Positions 13,574-22,143 of a DNA stretch of 32,137 nt are shown in pieces. Under the pieces are notes generated by a model. That model searched no databases, was not told where the DNA came from, and worked only from the letters and a program-made list of their open reading frames with translations. The stretch is from a virus. Location: IMG/VR virus record IMGVR_UViG_3300029319_000263, positions 1-32,137 of that record; one strand, written 5' to 3'. How positions within the stretch are numbered: position 1 is the first letter of the stretch; the number at the start of each line of letters is the position of its first letter. Both the position numbers and the translations under genes were made by a program.

Positions 13574-16500
13574 TTACCCTCCTTTACCGAAACCAACAGC
13601 AGTAAAAGTAAAGTTCCTGTTAATACTAGCATTACTTGAATTTTTAAAATGAACTGTAAAACCAGTTCCAGAGATGTTACTTAACTCAAAAAAATCGCCT
13701 GTTGCCATATTTTGAGGCGAGATATTTACAACTGGTAGAAAATTATTTAAATTTCCTAATGCAGACGTTCCAACAAAGAAAGCATTAGCAAAAGTAACAT
13801 TTTTAGCTGCTGATCCTGACGCTATTACAGCACTTTGTTCTGTTCTAGATTTAAGAAACGCTTGATAACCTAATTGTTGTAAGTTTACATTTTGTGCAGT
13901 ATCAGCAGTTTCAAGTATTGCTCTAAATTGAAAACCTCTACCTTTAAAAATACCATTCGCAACATCATTAAAATCTGAGTAAGAACTCATATCAGTAGAA
14001 GTTCTTACAGCTAATCTTGCATTTGCATCGTTTGCTATAGAACCATCAAAATCTGTCCAAGTATCTATCAAGTCTGTTCTGTTATCAAAAAGATCTCCTG
14101 TGTAAAATCCAACTCCTTGAAAATGTCTTGTTATTGATAAAGAAAAGACTCCTCCAAGATCTAAAGTATCTACAAAATCATAAGTACCAGTTGAATTAGA
14201 TACTGGGTTAGTGAGTATTAAACCGCCTTTAGCACTACTATATTGAACATTAGATTTTGTCCCATTAAACGGAGTTGAATCAGTATCTTCTCTATCTGTT
14301 TTTACAGTTATTTCATCAGTTATCTGTACTGTTGATAGGCTAACTTTTGCTTCTGTTTGACTAAATCTGCCACCATCATCTTGAAATTTTACTAAATAAG
14401 TTCCAGCAAGTGCTGGACAAATTGCCTCGGTAGCTGATCCAGCAACAGCCTCAATAACATCTTGTGCTGCTTGGAAAGTAGCAGATCCAATTGCTAAATT
14501 CGAATGTCTTACATAAACTCTTCCACCATGTAAAACATCTATAGCAGTTGATTGCGAAAATCTTAATCTTATAAATTGCTCGTTTACAGGCTCAATACTT
14601 AAATTTTGCACATTATCAGGTAAAGCTGTTTTACCAATAGCAGTAAAGTTTGCTGTAGATGCAGTAGATGATAACTGCAAAAGTGCATTATATGAAAATA
14701 CCTGTACTTCATAAGTACCTTTCTGTGTATCTAAAATCTCTACATCAGGAGAATAAGTCTCTACAGAAACATAATTTCCCTCTTCAAATTTATAAGTCAC
14801 TAAATATTTTGCTACACCTAAAACAGGTTTCCAACTAATGATTACTTTACTTCTTGCGATGCTGTTAATAACTACAGTTGTTTCCTCAATATCTAAGTTA
14901 CCTGGAGGATCTTTTAATCCTGACAATATACTTACTGTACGAGTCTGTAATGGTGTTCCGTCTTCAATAAAAGCATATTTGCCTGGAATATAAGATAAAG
15001 CTGAAATTTGATATGTAACATCGTCTTGTTCTTCAACCGTTATTACTCTAAATAATTGTGCTTGTAATAGTGTATTTTGTATTAACCAAACTGTATTAGC
15101 ATTGGGAGTTTGAGAAAAAGAAGAAGCAGTAGTCCCATCAGCTCTTTGAACACTATTTACTGTGATCTGTCCACCTGATACCGCAGATATAGTTCCAACT
15201 TCTAAACTTCCATCAGGTAAAATTATAGATATAGTTGCATTACCTGTAGGGTTGCCATTGTCATCGAGAGCAAGATCAGTTGCACTAGTATCATCAACAG
15301 TTACAACTGTAGATGAACTTGCACTTTTTAATCTTCCTCCTCTACGTAAACCTGCTCTAACAGGATCATTTACTTCTATAACAGTTCCTGGTCTAACAAT
15401 TGCACCTGAATCTATAGATGTTGTAAATGAAATTACCTCTGACTCTCTCTGTTCAGCAAAAAGAATACTGCGTCCAAGACGAGCAGCTTGATTGCGACTA
15501 GTGCAACCGAATGCTTTTATATTTTTAATTGAAACCCCAAATTTACTTATCGCATCACTATCTTCAACAATCTCATAATCTATTTCTTGCGAGTCCATAT
15601 TAAAGTAGCCTACTTTAACCACAGAATGTCTTTGTTTTAAACTGCTACCTGTATATGAAAAACCATTTGAAGTTATATTTGACAAATTAAATAAATAGCT
15701 TGCATCTGTTGGTTTATCTTGAGTAATTGTTATAGCACCTGCCGTCCATATTGGCATACATTTCATAACGCTAGATAAATCATTAATTACATCAAAAGCC
15801 TCACTCTCTTTCTGTATATTTACATTGCAACTAAATCTAGCTTCGGTAGTACCTGCTCCTGTTCCATCATCAACTAATGTATTAGCATACCTAGATGCAG
15901 CAACAAAACTAAATAAATCTAAATTCGAATCTGTAATGTGATCTCCTAGTCCGTACCTAGTGTTAGTTAAAAGATCAAGCAAAATCATACTTGGACACGA
16001 AGTCCAAACAGCAGCACCCATCGTTCCATTAAATATGTAGCCAGTTGGATAACGTATTCTTCCAGTAGCAGGGTCTACATCAGGTGTACCAGAATTAGAT
16101 GCACCTGCTCCGGGGATACGAACTTTTATACCTCTTATCCTAAACATACGTTGAGGTATAGAAGTAAATTGTTGAGAATCAAGTCTTAGATGTGAATATG
16201 CACTATTTGGATATGCAGATTGCACATCAATAATTTCTGAGAAACTAGTAAATTGAAAACTGTCAGCAGTATTACTATCCGCAGCATCTGCTGTAACTCT
16301 TACAACTCTCACATCAACAGGAAAAGCTCCTGTTAAATTTATTCTGTGATCCCTTTGGTATGCATCAGCAGATCTTCCACTAACGCTAGTGCTTACAAGA
16401 TCACTAAAACCTCCAGAGTTATATTGTATTTGTATTTTATATTCCACAGTAGTACCTAAAATATCTCCTCCATCAGTAATTTTCTGTAAATTAGGCCATG

Positions 16501-16954
16501 TAAGTGTGACTTTTACAGCATCAACATTTGTATTCGATATCTGTCTTGTTACAGGAGTTGAAGCTGTGACAGTTACTCCTACAGCAGTAGGAGACTCACT
16601 ACTTTGTATGCCTGGTATAAATGTTTGATTAGAAGTTCCAAATCTTGGAACAAATGTTACTTCTTGAAAATTAAAATCAGTACTTAAAGGATTTGCTGAA
16701 TTTGCATTAGATTTTAAAACAGGAGTTTTATTTAAAAAAATATCTTTTAAAGCAGCATTATTATAAGCAGTTGTACCTTTAGTTCTATTCTCTTTTGAGG
16801 CAGTTGCAAATCCTTCTATTTCCCCTTCAGATATTAAATCTTGAATAGTAGCAAATTGCCTACTATGTAATGTGTCAGGAGTTCTAGTTGGAGGAGGAGG
16901 AGGAGGAGGAGGGCCACCTGCACCACGAATAATTTTTGTATTATCTTTCGTCAT
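13574..16954 (-). CDS. J: Central tail tip/host-specificity protein, gpJ family (1126 aa)
   Basis: 1126 residues, the size of lambda gpJ (1132). The start overlaps the gpI stop (ATGA). The N-terminus has GAGG followed by eight prolines, then TPDTLHSRQFATIQDLISEG, the typical gpJ opening (x-D-x-L-x-S-x-Q-x-A-x-(L/I)-(L/Q)-x-LISEGE-I). The middle part (about 300-680) matches the gpJ core, with L-x-x-P-x-I-L-x-D-L-L-T-N-x-R-Y-G-LG and a later region where the baseplate-hub-like fold lies. A fibronectin type III-like section (about 700-860) and a variable C-terminus (870-1126) follow. It caps the tail and, in lambda, contacts the receptor. Here downstream fibres may share that job. Confidence 0.93.
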   Translation of the reverse strand: MTKDNTKIIRGAGGPPPPPPPPTRTPDTLHSRQFATIQDLISEGEIEGFATASKENRTKGTTAYNNAALKDIFLNKTPVLKSNANSANPLSTDFNFQEVTFVPRFGTSNQTFIPGIQSSESPTAVGVTVTASTPVTRQISNTNVDAVKVTLTWPNLQKITDGGDILGTTVEYKIQIQYNSGGFSDLVSTSVSGRSADAYQRDHRINLTGAFPVDVRVVRVTADAADSNTADSFQFTSFSEIIDVQSAYPNSAYSHLRLDSQQFTSIPQRMFRIRGIKVRIPGAGASNSGTPDVDPATGRIRYPTGYIFNGTMGAAVWTSCPSMILLDLLTNTRYGLGDHITDSNLDLFSFVAASRYANTLVDDGTGAGTTEARFSCNVNIQKESEAFDVINDLSSVMKCMPIWTAGAITITQDKPTDASYLFNLSNITSNGFSYTGSSLKQRHSVVKVGYFNMDSQEIDYEIVEDSDAISKFGVSIKNIKAFGCTSRNQAARLGRSILFAEQRESEVISFTTSIDSGAIVRPGTVIEVNDPVRAGLRRGGRLKSASSSTVVTVDDTSATDLALDDNGNPTGNATISIILPDGSLEVGTISAVSGGQITVNSVQRADGTTASSFSQTPNANTVWLIQNTLLQAQLFRVITVEEQDDVTYQISALSYIPGKYAFIEDGTPLQTRTVSILSGLKDPPGNLDIEETTVVINSIARSKVIISWKPVLGVAKYLVTYKFEEGNYVSVETYSPDVEILDTQKGTYEVQVFSYNALLQLSSTASTANFTAIGKTALPDNVQNLSIEPVNEQFIRLRFSQSTAIDVLHGGRVYVRHSNLAIGSATFQAAQDVIEAVAGSATEAICPALAGTYLVKFQDDGGRFSQTEAKVSLSTVQITDEITVKTDREDTDSTPFNGTKSNVQYSSAKGGLILTNPVSNSTGTYDFVDTLDLGGVFSLSITRHFQGVGFYTGDLFDNRTDLIDTWTDFDGSIANDANARLAVRTSTDMSSYSDFNDVANGIFKGRGFQFRAILETADTAQNVNLQQLGYQAFLKSRTEQSAVIASGSAAKNVTFANAFFVGTSALGNLNNFLPVVNISPQNMATGDFFELSNISGTGFTVHFKNSSNASINRNFTFTAVGFGKGG

Positions 16955-17568
16955 GCTTGTACCTGCTCAGTATCTATAGCAGCAGAAATTACGACAGAAC
17001 CTGTAAAAATTTCTCCATATACAATTGGAACAGGAGTTCCAGCTCGTGATGTGTTCTGAGTTCCAGAAAAATTAAATGATATTCTAGGATCTCCCTCACT
17101 AGAAAAATCAGGCTCTTCGGGTAAAGGAAATAACATCCCACTTACACCTTGTAAAACCATAACTGCTCCAACAGCAGATAATGCCGTACCAATTGTTGTT
17201 CCTATACCTGCACCTGCACCTGCCCCAAATAAACTTGTAGTTCCAAACATCCCTGCTCCGGGAAAAAGAAATGAAGCACCTATTAATGCAACACCTAAAA
17301 ATATTTTTCCAAAATTACCGCCAGCACCTGAGATTACAGGAACAATATTAATTTCAGCTTGACCTATTGGATTATGTAACTCATCTTGATTTATATCTTC
17401 TCCTTTTAAAATTACTTTGTAATATCTTCTTGCCATATAAGCCTCTGCTTGAGGAAAATTAGTTATTAAAAATCTTACGCATTCAGCAACAGTTGATACT
17501 TTTGCCTCAAGATTTTTATGGCCTATAAATTTACCTAAATCTCCATGTAAAACAATATTACGCATCAT
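16951..17568 (-). CDS. I: Tail assembly protein, gpI family (205 aa)
   Basis: Starts with tandem ATG codons at 17568/17565, overlapping the gpK end by 11 nt. The first ~80 residues (RNIVLHGDLGKFIGHKNLEA, then VRFLITNFPQAEAYM and IN(I)VPVISGAGG) form the ubiquitin-like domain of lambda gpI, followed by a Gly/Ala-rich hydrophobic segment (about 88-148) and a C-terminal block ending SRAGTPVPIVYGE, a feature shared by gpI proteins. Lambda gpI is needed for tail-tip assembly together with K, L and J. Its place between K and J and its overlaps with both are as in lambda. Confidence 0.9.
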   Translation of the reverse strand: MMRNIVLHGDLGKFIGHKNLEAKVSTVAECVRFLITNFPQAEAYMARRYYKVILKGEDINQDELHNPIGQAEINIVPVISGAGGNFGKIFLGVALIGASFLFPGAGMFGTTSLFGAGAGAGIGTTIGTALSAVGAVMVLQGVSGMLFPLPEEPDFSSEGDPRISFNFSGTQNTSRAGTPVPIVYGEIFTGSVVISAAIDTEQVQA

Positions 17569-18259
17569 ATCGATACCTCTTGCCTGTGCATTTTAACAAC
17601 CATTCAGAGTAAGGCTCTCTACAAGATAGTCTATCTGCTAAATGATGCAAAACCATATCTCCTAAGAAAATAGCCACATGATTTAAGGTTGGATGCAATA
17701 TAGACATCAACAAAACATCTCCTGTTTCTAATTTCTCTTCTTTATCAAGTTCTCTAAAACCTGTTCTTTCTGCATATTTTTCAAATAAAGGTTTTTGAAT
17801 AAATTCTTCTGGTAACATTGATCTTTCATAATCTAATAATTCAATATTTTTTTCTTCTTTATAGTAATCACGAACTAATGACCAACAATCAGTTACACCC
17901 CATACCCATTGCCTACCAATCAATGGTGCTTTATATCCTGTCGGAGATAAAGAAGCCCATTGCTCAGTTTTTGGGTTTACAATATACCAAGGTAAATTAC
18001 TATGCTCACAAGCTAGTTTATCTGCTTGACTTGGAGTTGGTGGTGTAACAGGATGACTATGAATTATTGCTGTAATTTCGCCTAAATTATCAGCTTTCAC
18101 ATAATCTTCTGGATTTAAAATAAACTCTTGATGGTTTGTTATAGCTAAATTTTGACAAGGATAATATTTTTCTTTACCCCTTACATTTATTAAAAGACCA
18201 CAAGATTCTTTAGGATCTTCTGATTTTGCATGAGCTAAAGCTGCTTCTTTCCAAATCAT
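17558..18259 (-). CDS. K: Tail tip assembly protein gpK: JAMM + NlpC/P60 peptidases
   Basis: 233 residues with two peptidase domains as in lambda gpK. The N-terminal JAB/MPN domain has the JAMM metal ligands: E18 (in PKESCGLL), H67 and H69 (IIHSHP) and D80 (PSQAD). The C-terminal NlpC/P60 domain has the catalytic C125 (TDCWSLVRDYY), H194 (NHVAIFLG) and a polar third residue likely H205 or H206. Such proteins are found at tail tips, where the NlpC/P60 part may cut peptidoglycan during entry. All catalytic residues appear intact. The start ATG overlaps the gpL stop (ATGA). Confidence 0.92.
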   Translation of the reverse strand: MIWKEAALAHAKSEDPKESCGLLINVRGKEKYYPCQNLAITNHQEFILNPEDYVKADNLGEITAIIHSHPVTPPTPSQADKLACEHSNLPWYIVNPKTEQWASLSPTGYKAPLIGRQWVWGVTDCWSLVRDYYKEEKNIELLDYERSMLPEEFIQKPLFEKYAERTGFRELDKEEKLETGDVLLMSILHPTLNHVAIFLGDMVLHHLADRLSCREPYSEWLLKCTGKRYRYDA

Positions 18260-18843
18260 CTAAAAGTACCAATAGAAGGAAAAATTTGACGAGTGCATTG
18301 ACGTTTAGGAACTCTTACTCCAGCAAGATCAAAAACAGCAGCAAGTTCCCAACTAACAACATCTCTATTTTCTCCTGATTTGCGATCAATATAATAAACT
18401 TCTCTTGGAAACTCAGCAGTATTATCAGCAGTTGCATTTTGACCATTAGCAAAATTTACTGCATCTATAAACTTTGCTAGTGTCCTTATTCTTGTAATAG
18501 AAGCACCTGCTAAATCATTGCCCGGTGTTGTTTCATTAACAGTTAGAAGTAGTGCTGATATTGACAATGCATCAACTGATCCAAGTCCAAGGTTAGATAC
18601 TGATAATGTTGGGCGAGGTAATTGTCCACGTTGAAAAGCAAATCCTTCTACTTTTATTGGAAATCTTAAATAATCATTCCCAGCCCATACAATTTTACCA
18701 TTTGCATTTAAATTACTACCTGCATGAAAACGATATGTAGTATTTGCACCATGTATAGCATTATCTAATTGAAGAACAAATAGTTCAATAATCGCTGAAG
18801 GATTAATAGATTGTATGTCACTAAAAACAGGTGCTGTAGCCAT
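18256..18843 (-). CDS. L: Minor tail protein gpL, shortened C-terminus (195 aa)
   Basis: The core matches lambda gpL: PSAIIELFVLQLDN near the start, then YRFHAGSN, W-A-G-N-x-Y-x-x-(F/Y)P, EGFAFQRGQLPRP, and a REVYYIDRKSGENRDVVSWE block typical of the family. Lambda gpL is about 232 residues and its C-terminal part binds an iron-sulfur cluster through four cysteines. Here the protein stops at residue 195, only 12 residues after its single candidate C183 (KRQCTRQIF), so the cysteine-rich end is missing. The stop is clean and overlaps the gpK start, so this looks like a natural short form rather than a frameshift. Confidence 0.88.
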   Translation of the reverse strand: MATAPVFSDIQSINPSAIIELFVLQLDNAIHGANTTYRFHAGSNLNANGKIVWAGNDYLRFPIKVEGFAFQRGQLPRPTLSVSNLGLGSVDALSISALLLTVNETTPGNDLAGASITRIRTLAKFIDAVNFANGQNATADNTAEFPREVYYIDRKSGENRDVVSWELAAVFDLAGVRVPKRQCTRQIFPSIGTFR

Positions 18844-18850
18844 TAGTTAT

Positions 18851-19207
18851 CTAAGGTTCAAAAACTTGTCTAAATGTTGCGTTTATTGTTGCTCTATTAG
18901 GAAAAGGAATACGTTTTGTCCAATTATCACAAACATATTTTCCCTGTACATCATTAGGAGGTGTAAAATCAAAACTTGCACTATCTAAAGCACGAGCGTC
19001 AAGAAATCCTTCAATTGTGTCGCTTTGTGTTTCAGTAATATTTTCAAAAGTAAGAGAATATACTTTAGGGTTTTGGTGTGCAGCCAACCCAAAATTTAAA
19101 CGATGCTCATATCCATCAGCGTAGCGTAGTACACGTTTTATCGGCTTTGAGGTTTTTGTTACCCCAAAATCAGGTTCTAAATTTACTGTGGTATTAAAGT
19201 TTGCCAT
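18851..19207 (-). CDS. M: Minor tail protein gpM (118 aa)
   Basis: 118 residues, close to lambda gpM (109). The family pattern is clear: a start with a strand leading to P-D-(F/Y)-G, then RVLRYADGYEHRL-x-(F/Y)-G, LTFENIT, a helix with GFLD, and a late FDFTPPND...Y-V-C-D-x-W-T. In lambda gpM is required for tail-tip assembly between H and L. It is preceded by the tape measure (3-nt gap) and followed by gpL (7-nt gap). I see no unusual features. Confidence 0.9.
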   Translation of the reverse strand: MANFNTTVNLEPDFGVTKTSKPIKRVLRYADGYEHRLNFGLAAHQNPKVYSLTFENITETQSDTIEGFLDARALDSASFDFTPPNDVQGKYVCDNWTKRIPFPNRATINATFRQVFEP

Positions 19208-19210
19208 TGA

Positions 19211-21424
19211 TTAAGCTAGTATGCCTCCTGGTCGTTTTGCTTTAACAAGTTCGGCTTGTACAGCAGCCCCTAACATCTTTCCAAGTGCTGATGCTTGAGC
19301 ATCATCCCCCTCAACACTAGAACCTGATGCATCTACATTTACCACAACATTACCAACTCCACCAGAAGATTCAACTCCTAATCTGCCTCCTCTACCTCTC
19401 TTCAGCGGAAGTATAGCTTCGGGTCCAGATTCCCCAGCTAAGCCCATCCCTTTTGCCATTGGAAAAATTACTGGCTTATCAATTACACCCCCTGACGCAT
19501 ATGGTACAACTTTATTTTCTGCGAATACATTACCTTTAGCACTATTAACAACACCACCTTTTTCAAATCCTAAGAAACTTTGTAATCCTGGTGCTAATGC
19601 AAATAACGCTTTAAAAAATAATGCTTTTAATATCATCCTTTGTAAATCAGCTAATATTGATCTTGCTAAATCGCCAAAACTTGCTTTACCTGTCATTGCA
19701 AGTTCTACAAAACCATCCGCAAGTTTATTTACAGCATTTACTGCAAGTTCCCCAATCTGCGATTTTAAATCCATTGCAGATTCTGCAACTTTTTTTAATT
19801 CTTCTTTGAAATTAAATGTTTCTTGTTTATTGTCTTTTAGTTTTTGTTTTATCTCATCAAGTGTGAGTTTAAATTTTTCTCCTTGTATTTCTGACATTTC
19901 ATCAAAAATTAATTGTGCTTCTCTATCAAGTGCTAATTGATCAAATTTTTCTTGAGTTATTAATCCTAGTTGTAACTGACGTTTTGCAAGTTTTTCATTA
20001 AGTTTGTCTTCTGATACAGGATCATCAAATTTACTTGGTGTATCTTCGTCTTCTTTATTTAAGAAATCTAAGCGTTGGTCTTTAATAAAACTGAATTGAC
20101 CTCTTTTGTCAGCTTTTAAAAAGCTTTCATCAAAAGCAGCCCCTTTTGAAAGTCTACGTTTACCCATATTAGTTAAAGCATCTGTACCTCCAACTTGCTC
20201 CAAAGCAAATTCCTGTGCAGCCATTTCATTGCTTTCTTTCTTAACACCTTTAAAGAATTTAATTACTGCTGTAAGTGCATTTGCCATACCTGCAATAAAT
20301 CTTTGTATCATCGCTCCTACTGGTACAAATAAATCTCCAAATTCTTTTTGTAGTTCTCTTAATGCAACTGACATTTTCTGACCTGCATCTGCTTGAGAAT
20401 TTGCCATCTTCTCAGCAGCGTCAGCATGATCCTCGCTAAGTTTGACAACAAACTTCATAACATCATTTAGACCAACAGTTCCATCTCTCAAGTCTTTCTG
20501 TAACTCAGGTAATGTTCGTCCTGTTGCTGTTGCAAATTTAACCACGGCTCCTGGTAAGCGTTCACCCAGTTGGCCCTGTAATTCTTCAGCCGACACCTTG
20601 CCTTTACCGAAGATTTGCGACATTGCTCGTATCGCAGATTGTACATCTTCAGCATCTCCACCTGTTGCTTTTATAGCCTCAGATACACCTTTAAACACTT
20701 TTTCAGCATCATCTACATTTCCACCAGCACCAATAACAGATGCAGATAAAGTAGTAAATTGTTTTGTGGCTGCCCCTAATGGTACATTTAATCTTCTTGA
20801 TGTATTAGAAATTATTTTTTGTGCTTTTTCAAATTCCTTCTGACTTTTAGTTACACCTTTCAATGCAACTTCTAACTTTTGTATTTGTGCAGAATATTGT
20901 GCAGCAGCACTAGCTGCTTTTACAGTATCTACTACACTTCCAATAGCAAGACCAGCAGCTGCACCTGCTGGGCCTCCCAAAGCAGCACCTGTAAGAGCCA
21001 TCTGACCTGTAGCTCCAAAGTTACCTGCCATAGAACCAGCCATTGCACCAAGTGCTGCTCTACCTCCAACTCCAAACTTAGAAGACTTAAGTTTTCCAAA
21101 GAATCCTTTTGGTTGAGTTTGATTAAAAGATTGTAATTTCTTTCGATTAGCTTCTATTTCTCTTCCTAATCTTTTAAAAGCTACACCACCTGCTTTAACT
21201 TCTTCTCTTAATGCTTTTAATGTTCTCTCCTTCTGTTTAAATTGACTTATTGTTCTTGGTGTAAATTTACTTACATCTTTAATACTTCTTGTTAATAACT
21301 TAAAACTACCCTCTACAGGTTTTGATACTTTTTCTAAATTTTTTAATTGTCGCTGTAAACCTGTAAGATCTTTTAACCCTTTTAAATCAATAGATATAGT
21401 AAAAGTTTCTAGCTTTTTAGCCAC
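19211..21424 (-). CDS. H: Tail tape measure protein, gpH family (737 aa)
   Basis: The start is GTG 21424, with AAGGAG 6 nt upstream, overlapping the end of the T frame by 8 nt. The N-terminal ~115 residues are basic and coiled-coil-like (KGLKDLTGLQRQLKNLEK). A Gly/Ala-rich hydrophobic stretch follows (about 118-170). The conserved tape-measure domain covers about 180-345, with RRLNVPLGAATKQFTTL, GGDAEDVQSAIRAM and AEELQGQLGERLPGAV. The C-terminal block (about 560-737) has the lambda-type signature with GFEKGGVV, ASGGVIDKPVIFPMA and AGESGPEAILPLKRG. By the usual ~0.15 nm per residue, tail length would be roughly 110 nm. It also may help DNA pass the membrane. Confidence 0.93.
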   Translation of the reverse strand: MAKKLETFTISIDLKGLKDLTGLQRQLKNLEKVSKPVEGSFKLLTRSIKDVSKFTPRTISQFKQKERTLKALREEVKAGGVAFKRLGREIEANRKKLQSFNQTQPKGFFGKLKSSKFGVGGRAALGAMAGSMAGNFGATGQMALTGAALGGPAGAAAGLAIGSVVDTVKAASAAAQYSAQIQKLEVALKGVTKSQKEFEKAQKIISNTSRRLNVPLGAATKQFTTLSASVIGAGGNVDDAEKVFKGVSEAIKATGGDAEDVQSAIRAMSQIFGKGKVSAEELQGQLGERLPGAVVKFATATGRTLPELQKDLRDGTVGLNDVMKFVVKLSEDHADAAEKMANSQADAGQKMSVALRELQKEFGDLFVPVGAMIQRFIAGMANALTAVIKFFKGVKKESNEMAAQEFALEQVGGTDALTNMGKRRLSKGAAFDESFLKADKRGQFSFIKDQRLDFLNKEDEDTPSKFDDPVSEDKLNEKLAKRQLQLGLITQEKFDQLALDREAQLIFDEMSEIQGEKFKLTLDEIKQKLKDNKQETFNFKEELKKVAESAMDLKSQIGELAVNAVNKLADGFVELAMTGKASFGDLARSILADLQRMILKALFFKALFALAPGLQSFLGFEKGGVVNSAKGNVFAENKVVPYASGGVIDKPVIFPMAKGMGLAGESGPEAILPLKRGRGGRLGVESSGGVGNVVVNVDASGSSVEGDDAQASALGKMLGAAVQAELVKAKRPGGILA

Positions 21425-22093
21425 TCTTCTTCTCCTTATTTATCTCACGAAGAGCTACAGATTCCATAAGTTGTAAGCCCTCTAACATTTCTTGGCGGTT
21501 TTCTACATTGTAAAGGTCAAATAGACCTCCAGCAAGCAATAGAACCTCGTATTTTAATCCTACTACACCTCCAAAGGACATATTCCATTGTGTTTGGATT
21601 CTTAAAAACATCATAACAATTTCCCAATTATCATCCCATACTTCAAAATCAGTACTTACCTCTGGTTGCTTCTCTATTTTGATACCGAATGCTTTTGCAT
21701 CTTCCTCGGTACTATCTATTATCTGTTTGCCACCCGAAGCCCAGTATATGGCAGCATCAGTTAGTTTCCCACTTGTGCATTTGCATAGAATTTTTTAAAT
21801 GCTGCTAAAACTGCTGCAACAAAATCTGTATCTTCTGCAAACTCTTTTAACATTGTTTTACTGAAAGATATAGGAGTACCATCCTCCTCGTTGACATCTT
21901 CCCAACCAACTAAAATTTTTGACAAAGCGGAATACTCATCTTCGTCCTCAAATTTATTTAATTCTGTTCTTGATAATCGTGCAAATTTTCCTGTAAATGA
22001 TGTTTTCTCAAACTCGCCCGGTATTGTCTCAGAAGGACGTTCTACTTCCACAGGCCAAGGGTAAACCTTAGTCTTTTTACGAACAAATGCCAT
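21417..22093 (-). CDS. Tail assembly chaperone gpGT-like, made by -1 frameshift
   Basis: The gpG-like frame (ATG 22093) reaches the heptamer GGGAAAC at 21770-21764 just before its stop. A -1 slip there continues at CTA 21764-21762 and stays open 115 codons to TAA at 21417-21419, giving about 225 residues. The T part begins LTDAAIYWASGGKQ and contains FEVWDDNWEIVMMFLRIQTQ and the FGGVVGLKY block of the DUF1799/gpT-type family, so the frames encode a known two-part protein. In lambda gpG and gpGT chaperone the tape measure protein. The 3' end overlaps the tape-measure start. Confidence 0.85.
21761..22093 (-). CDS. G: Tail assembly chaperone gpG-like (110 aa)
   Basis: This is the unshifted product, 110 residues ending in FYANAQVGN at TAA 21761-21763. 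It is acidic and helical in the second half, with LSRTELNKFEDEDEYSALSK and a C-terminal FVAAVLAAFKKFY helix, as expected of a tail assembly chaperone placed between tail tube and tape measure. Lambda gpG is a little longer (140). Its last codons form the slippery site that yields the gpGT product. It lies 50 nt after the tail tube gene. Confidence 0.82.
   Translation of the reverse strand: MAFVRKKTKVYPWPVEVERPSETIPGEFEKTSFTGKFARLSRTELNKFEDEDEYSALSKILVGWEDVNEEDGTPISFSKTMLKEFAEDTDFVAAVLAAFKKFYANAQVGN
21764..21770 (-). other. -1 ribosomal frameshift site GGGAAAC
   Basis: The heptamer reads G GGA AAC in the G frame, an X-XXY-YYZ slippery sequence differing from lambda's GGGAAAG only in the last base. 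The stop TAA follows directly. Ten nucleotides downstream TGCCA (21753-21749) can pair with TGGCA (21732-21728), a weak possible stimulator. Confidence 0.82.
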
Positions 22094-22143
22094 AAAAACT
22101 AAATAATATATATACTTCTATACTTTAGCTAGGAAGTCAATAG

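Noticed and set aside
20442-20843. 133-codon plus-strand frame opposite the tape measure gene
   Set aside because: The tape-measure domain lies exactly here on the minus strand; the plus frame shows no motif or ribosome-binding site.
22094-22143. TTGACT-like -35 in the gap before the gpG-like gene
   Set aside because: No -10 element occurs at 16-18 nt spacing; the nearest TATA-like runs are at about 12 or 20 nt, so it is not a credible promoter.
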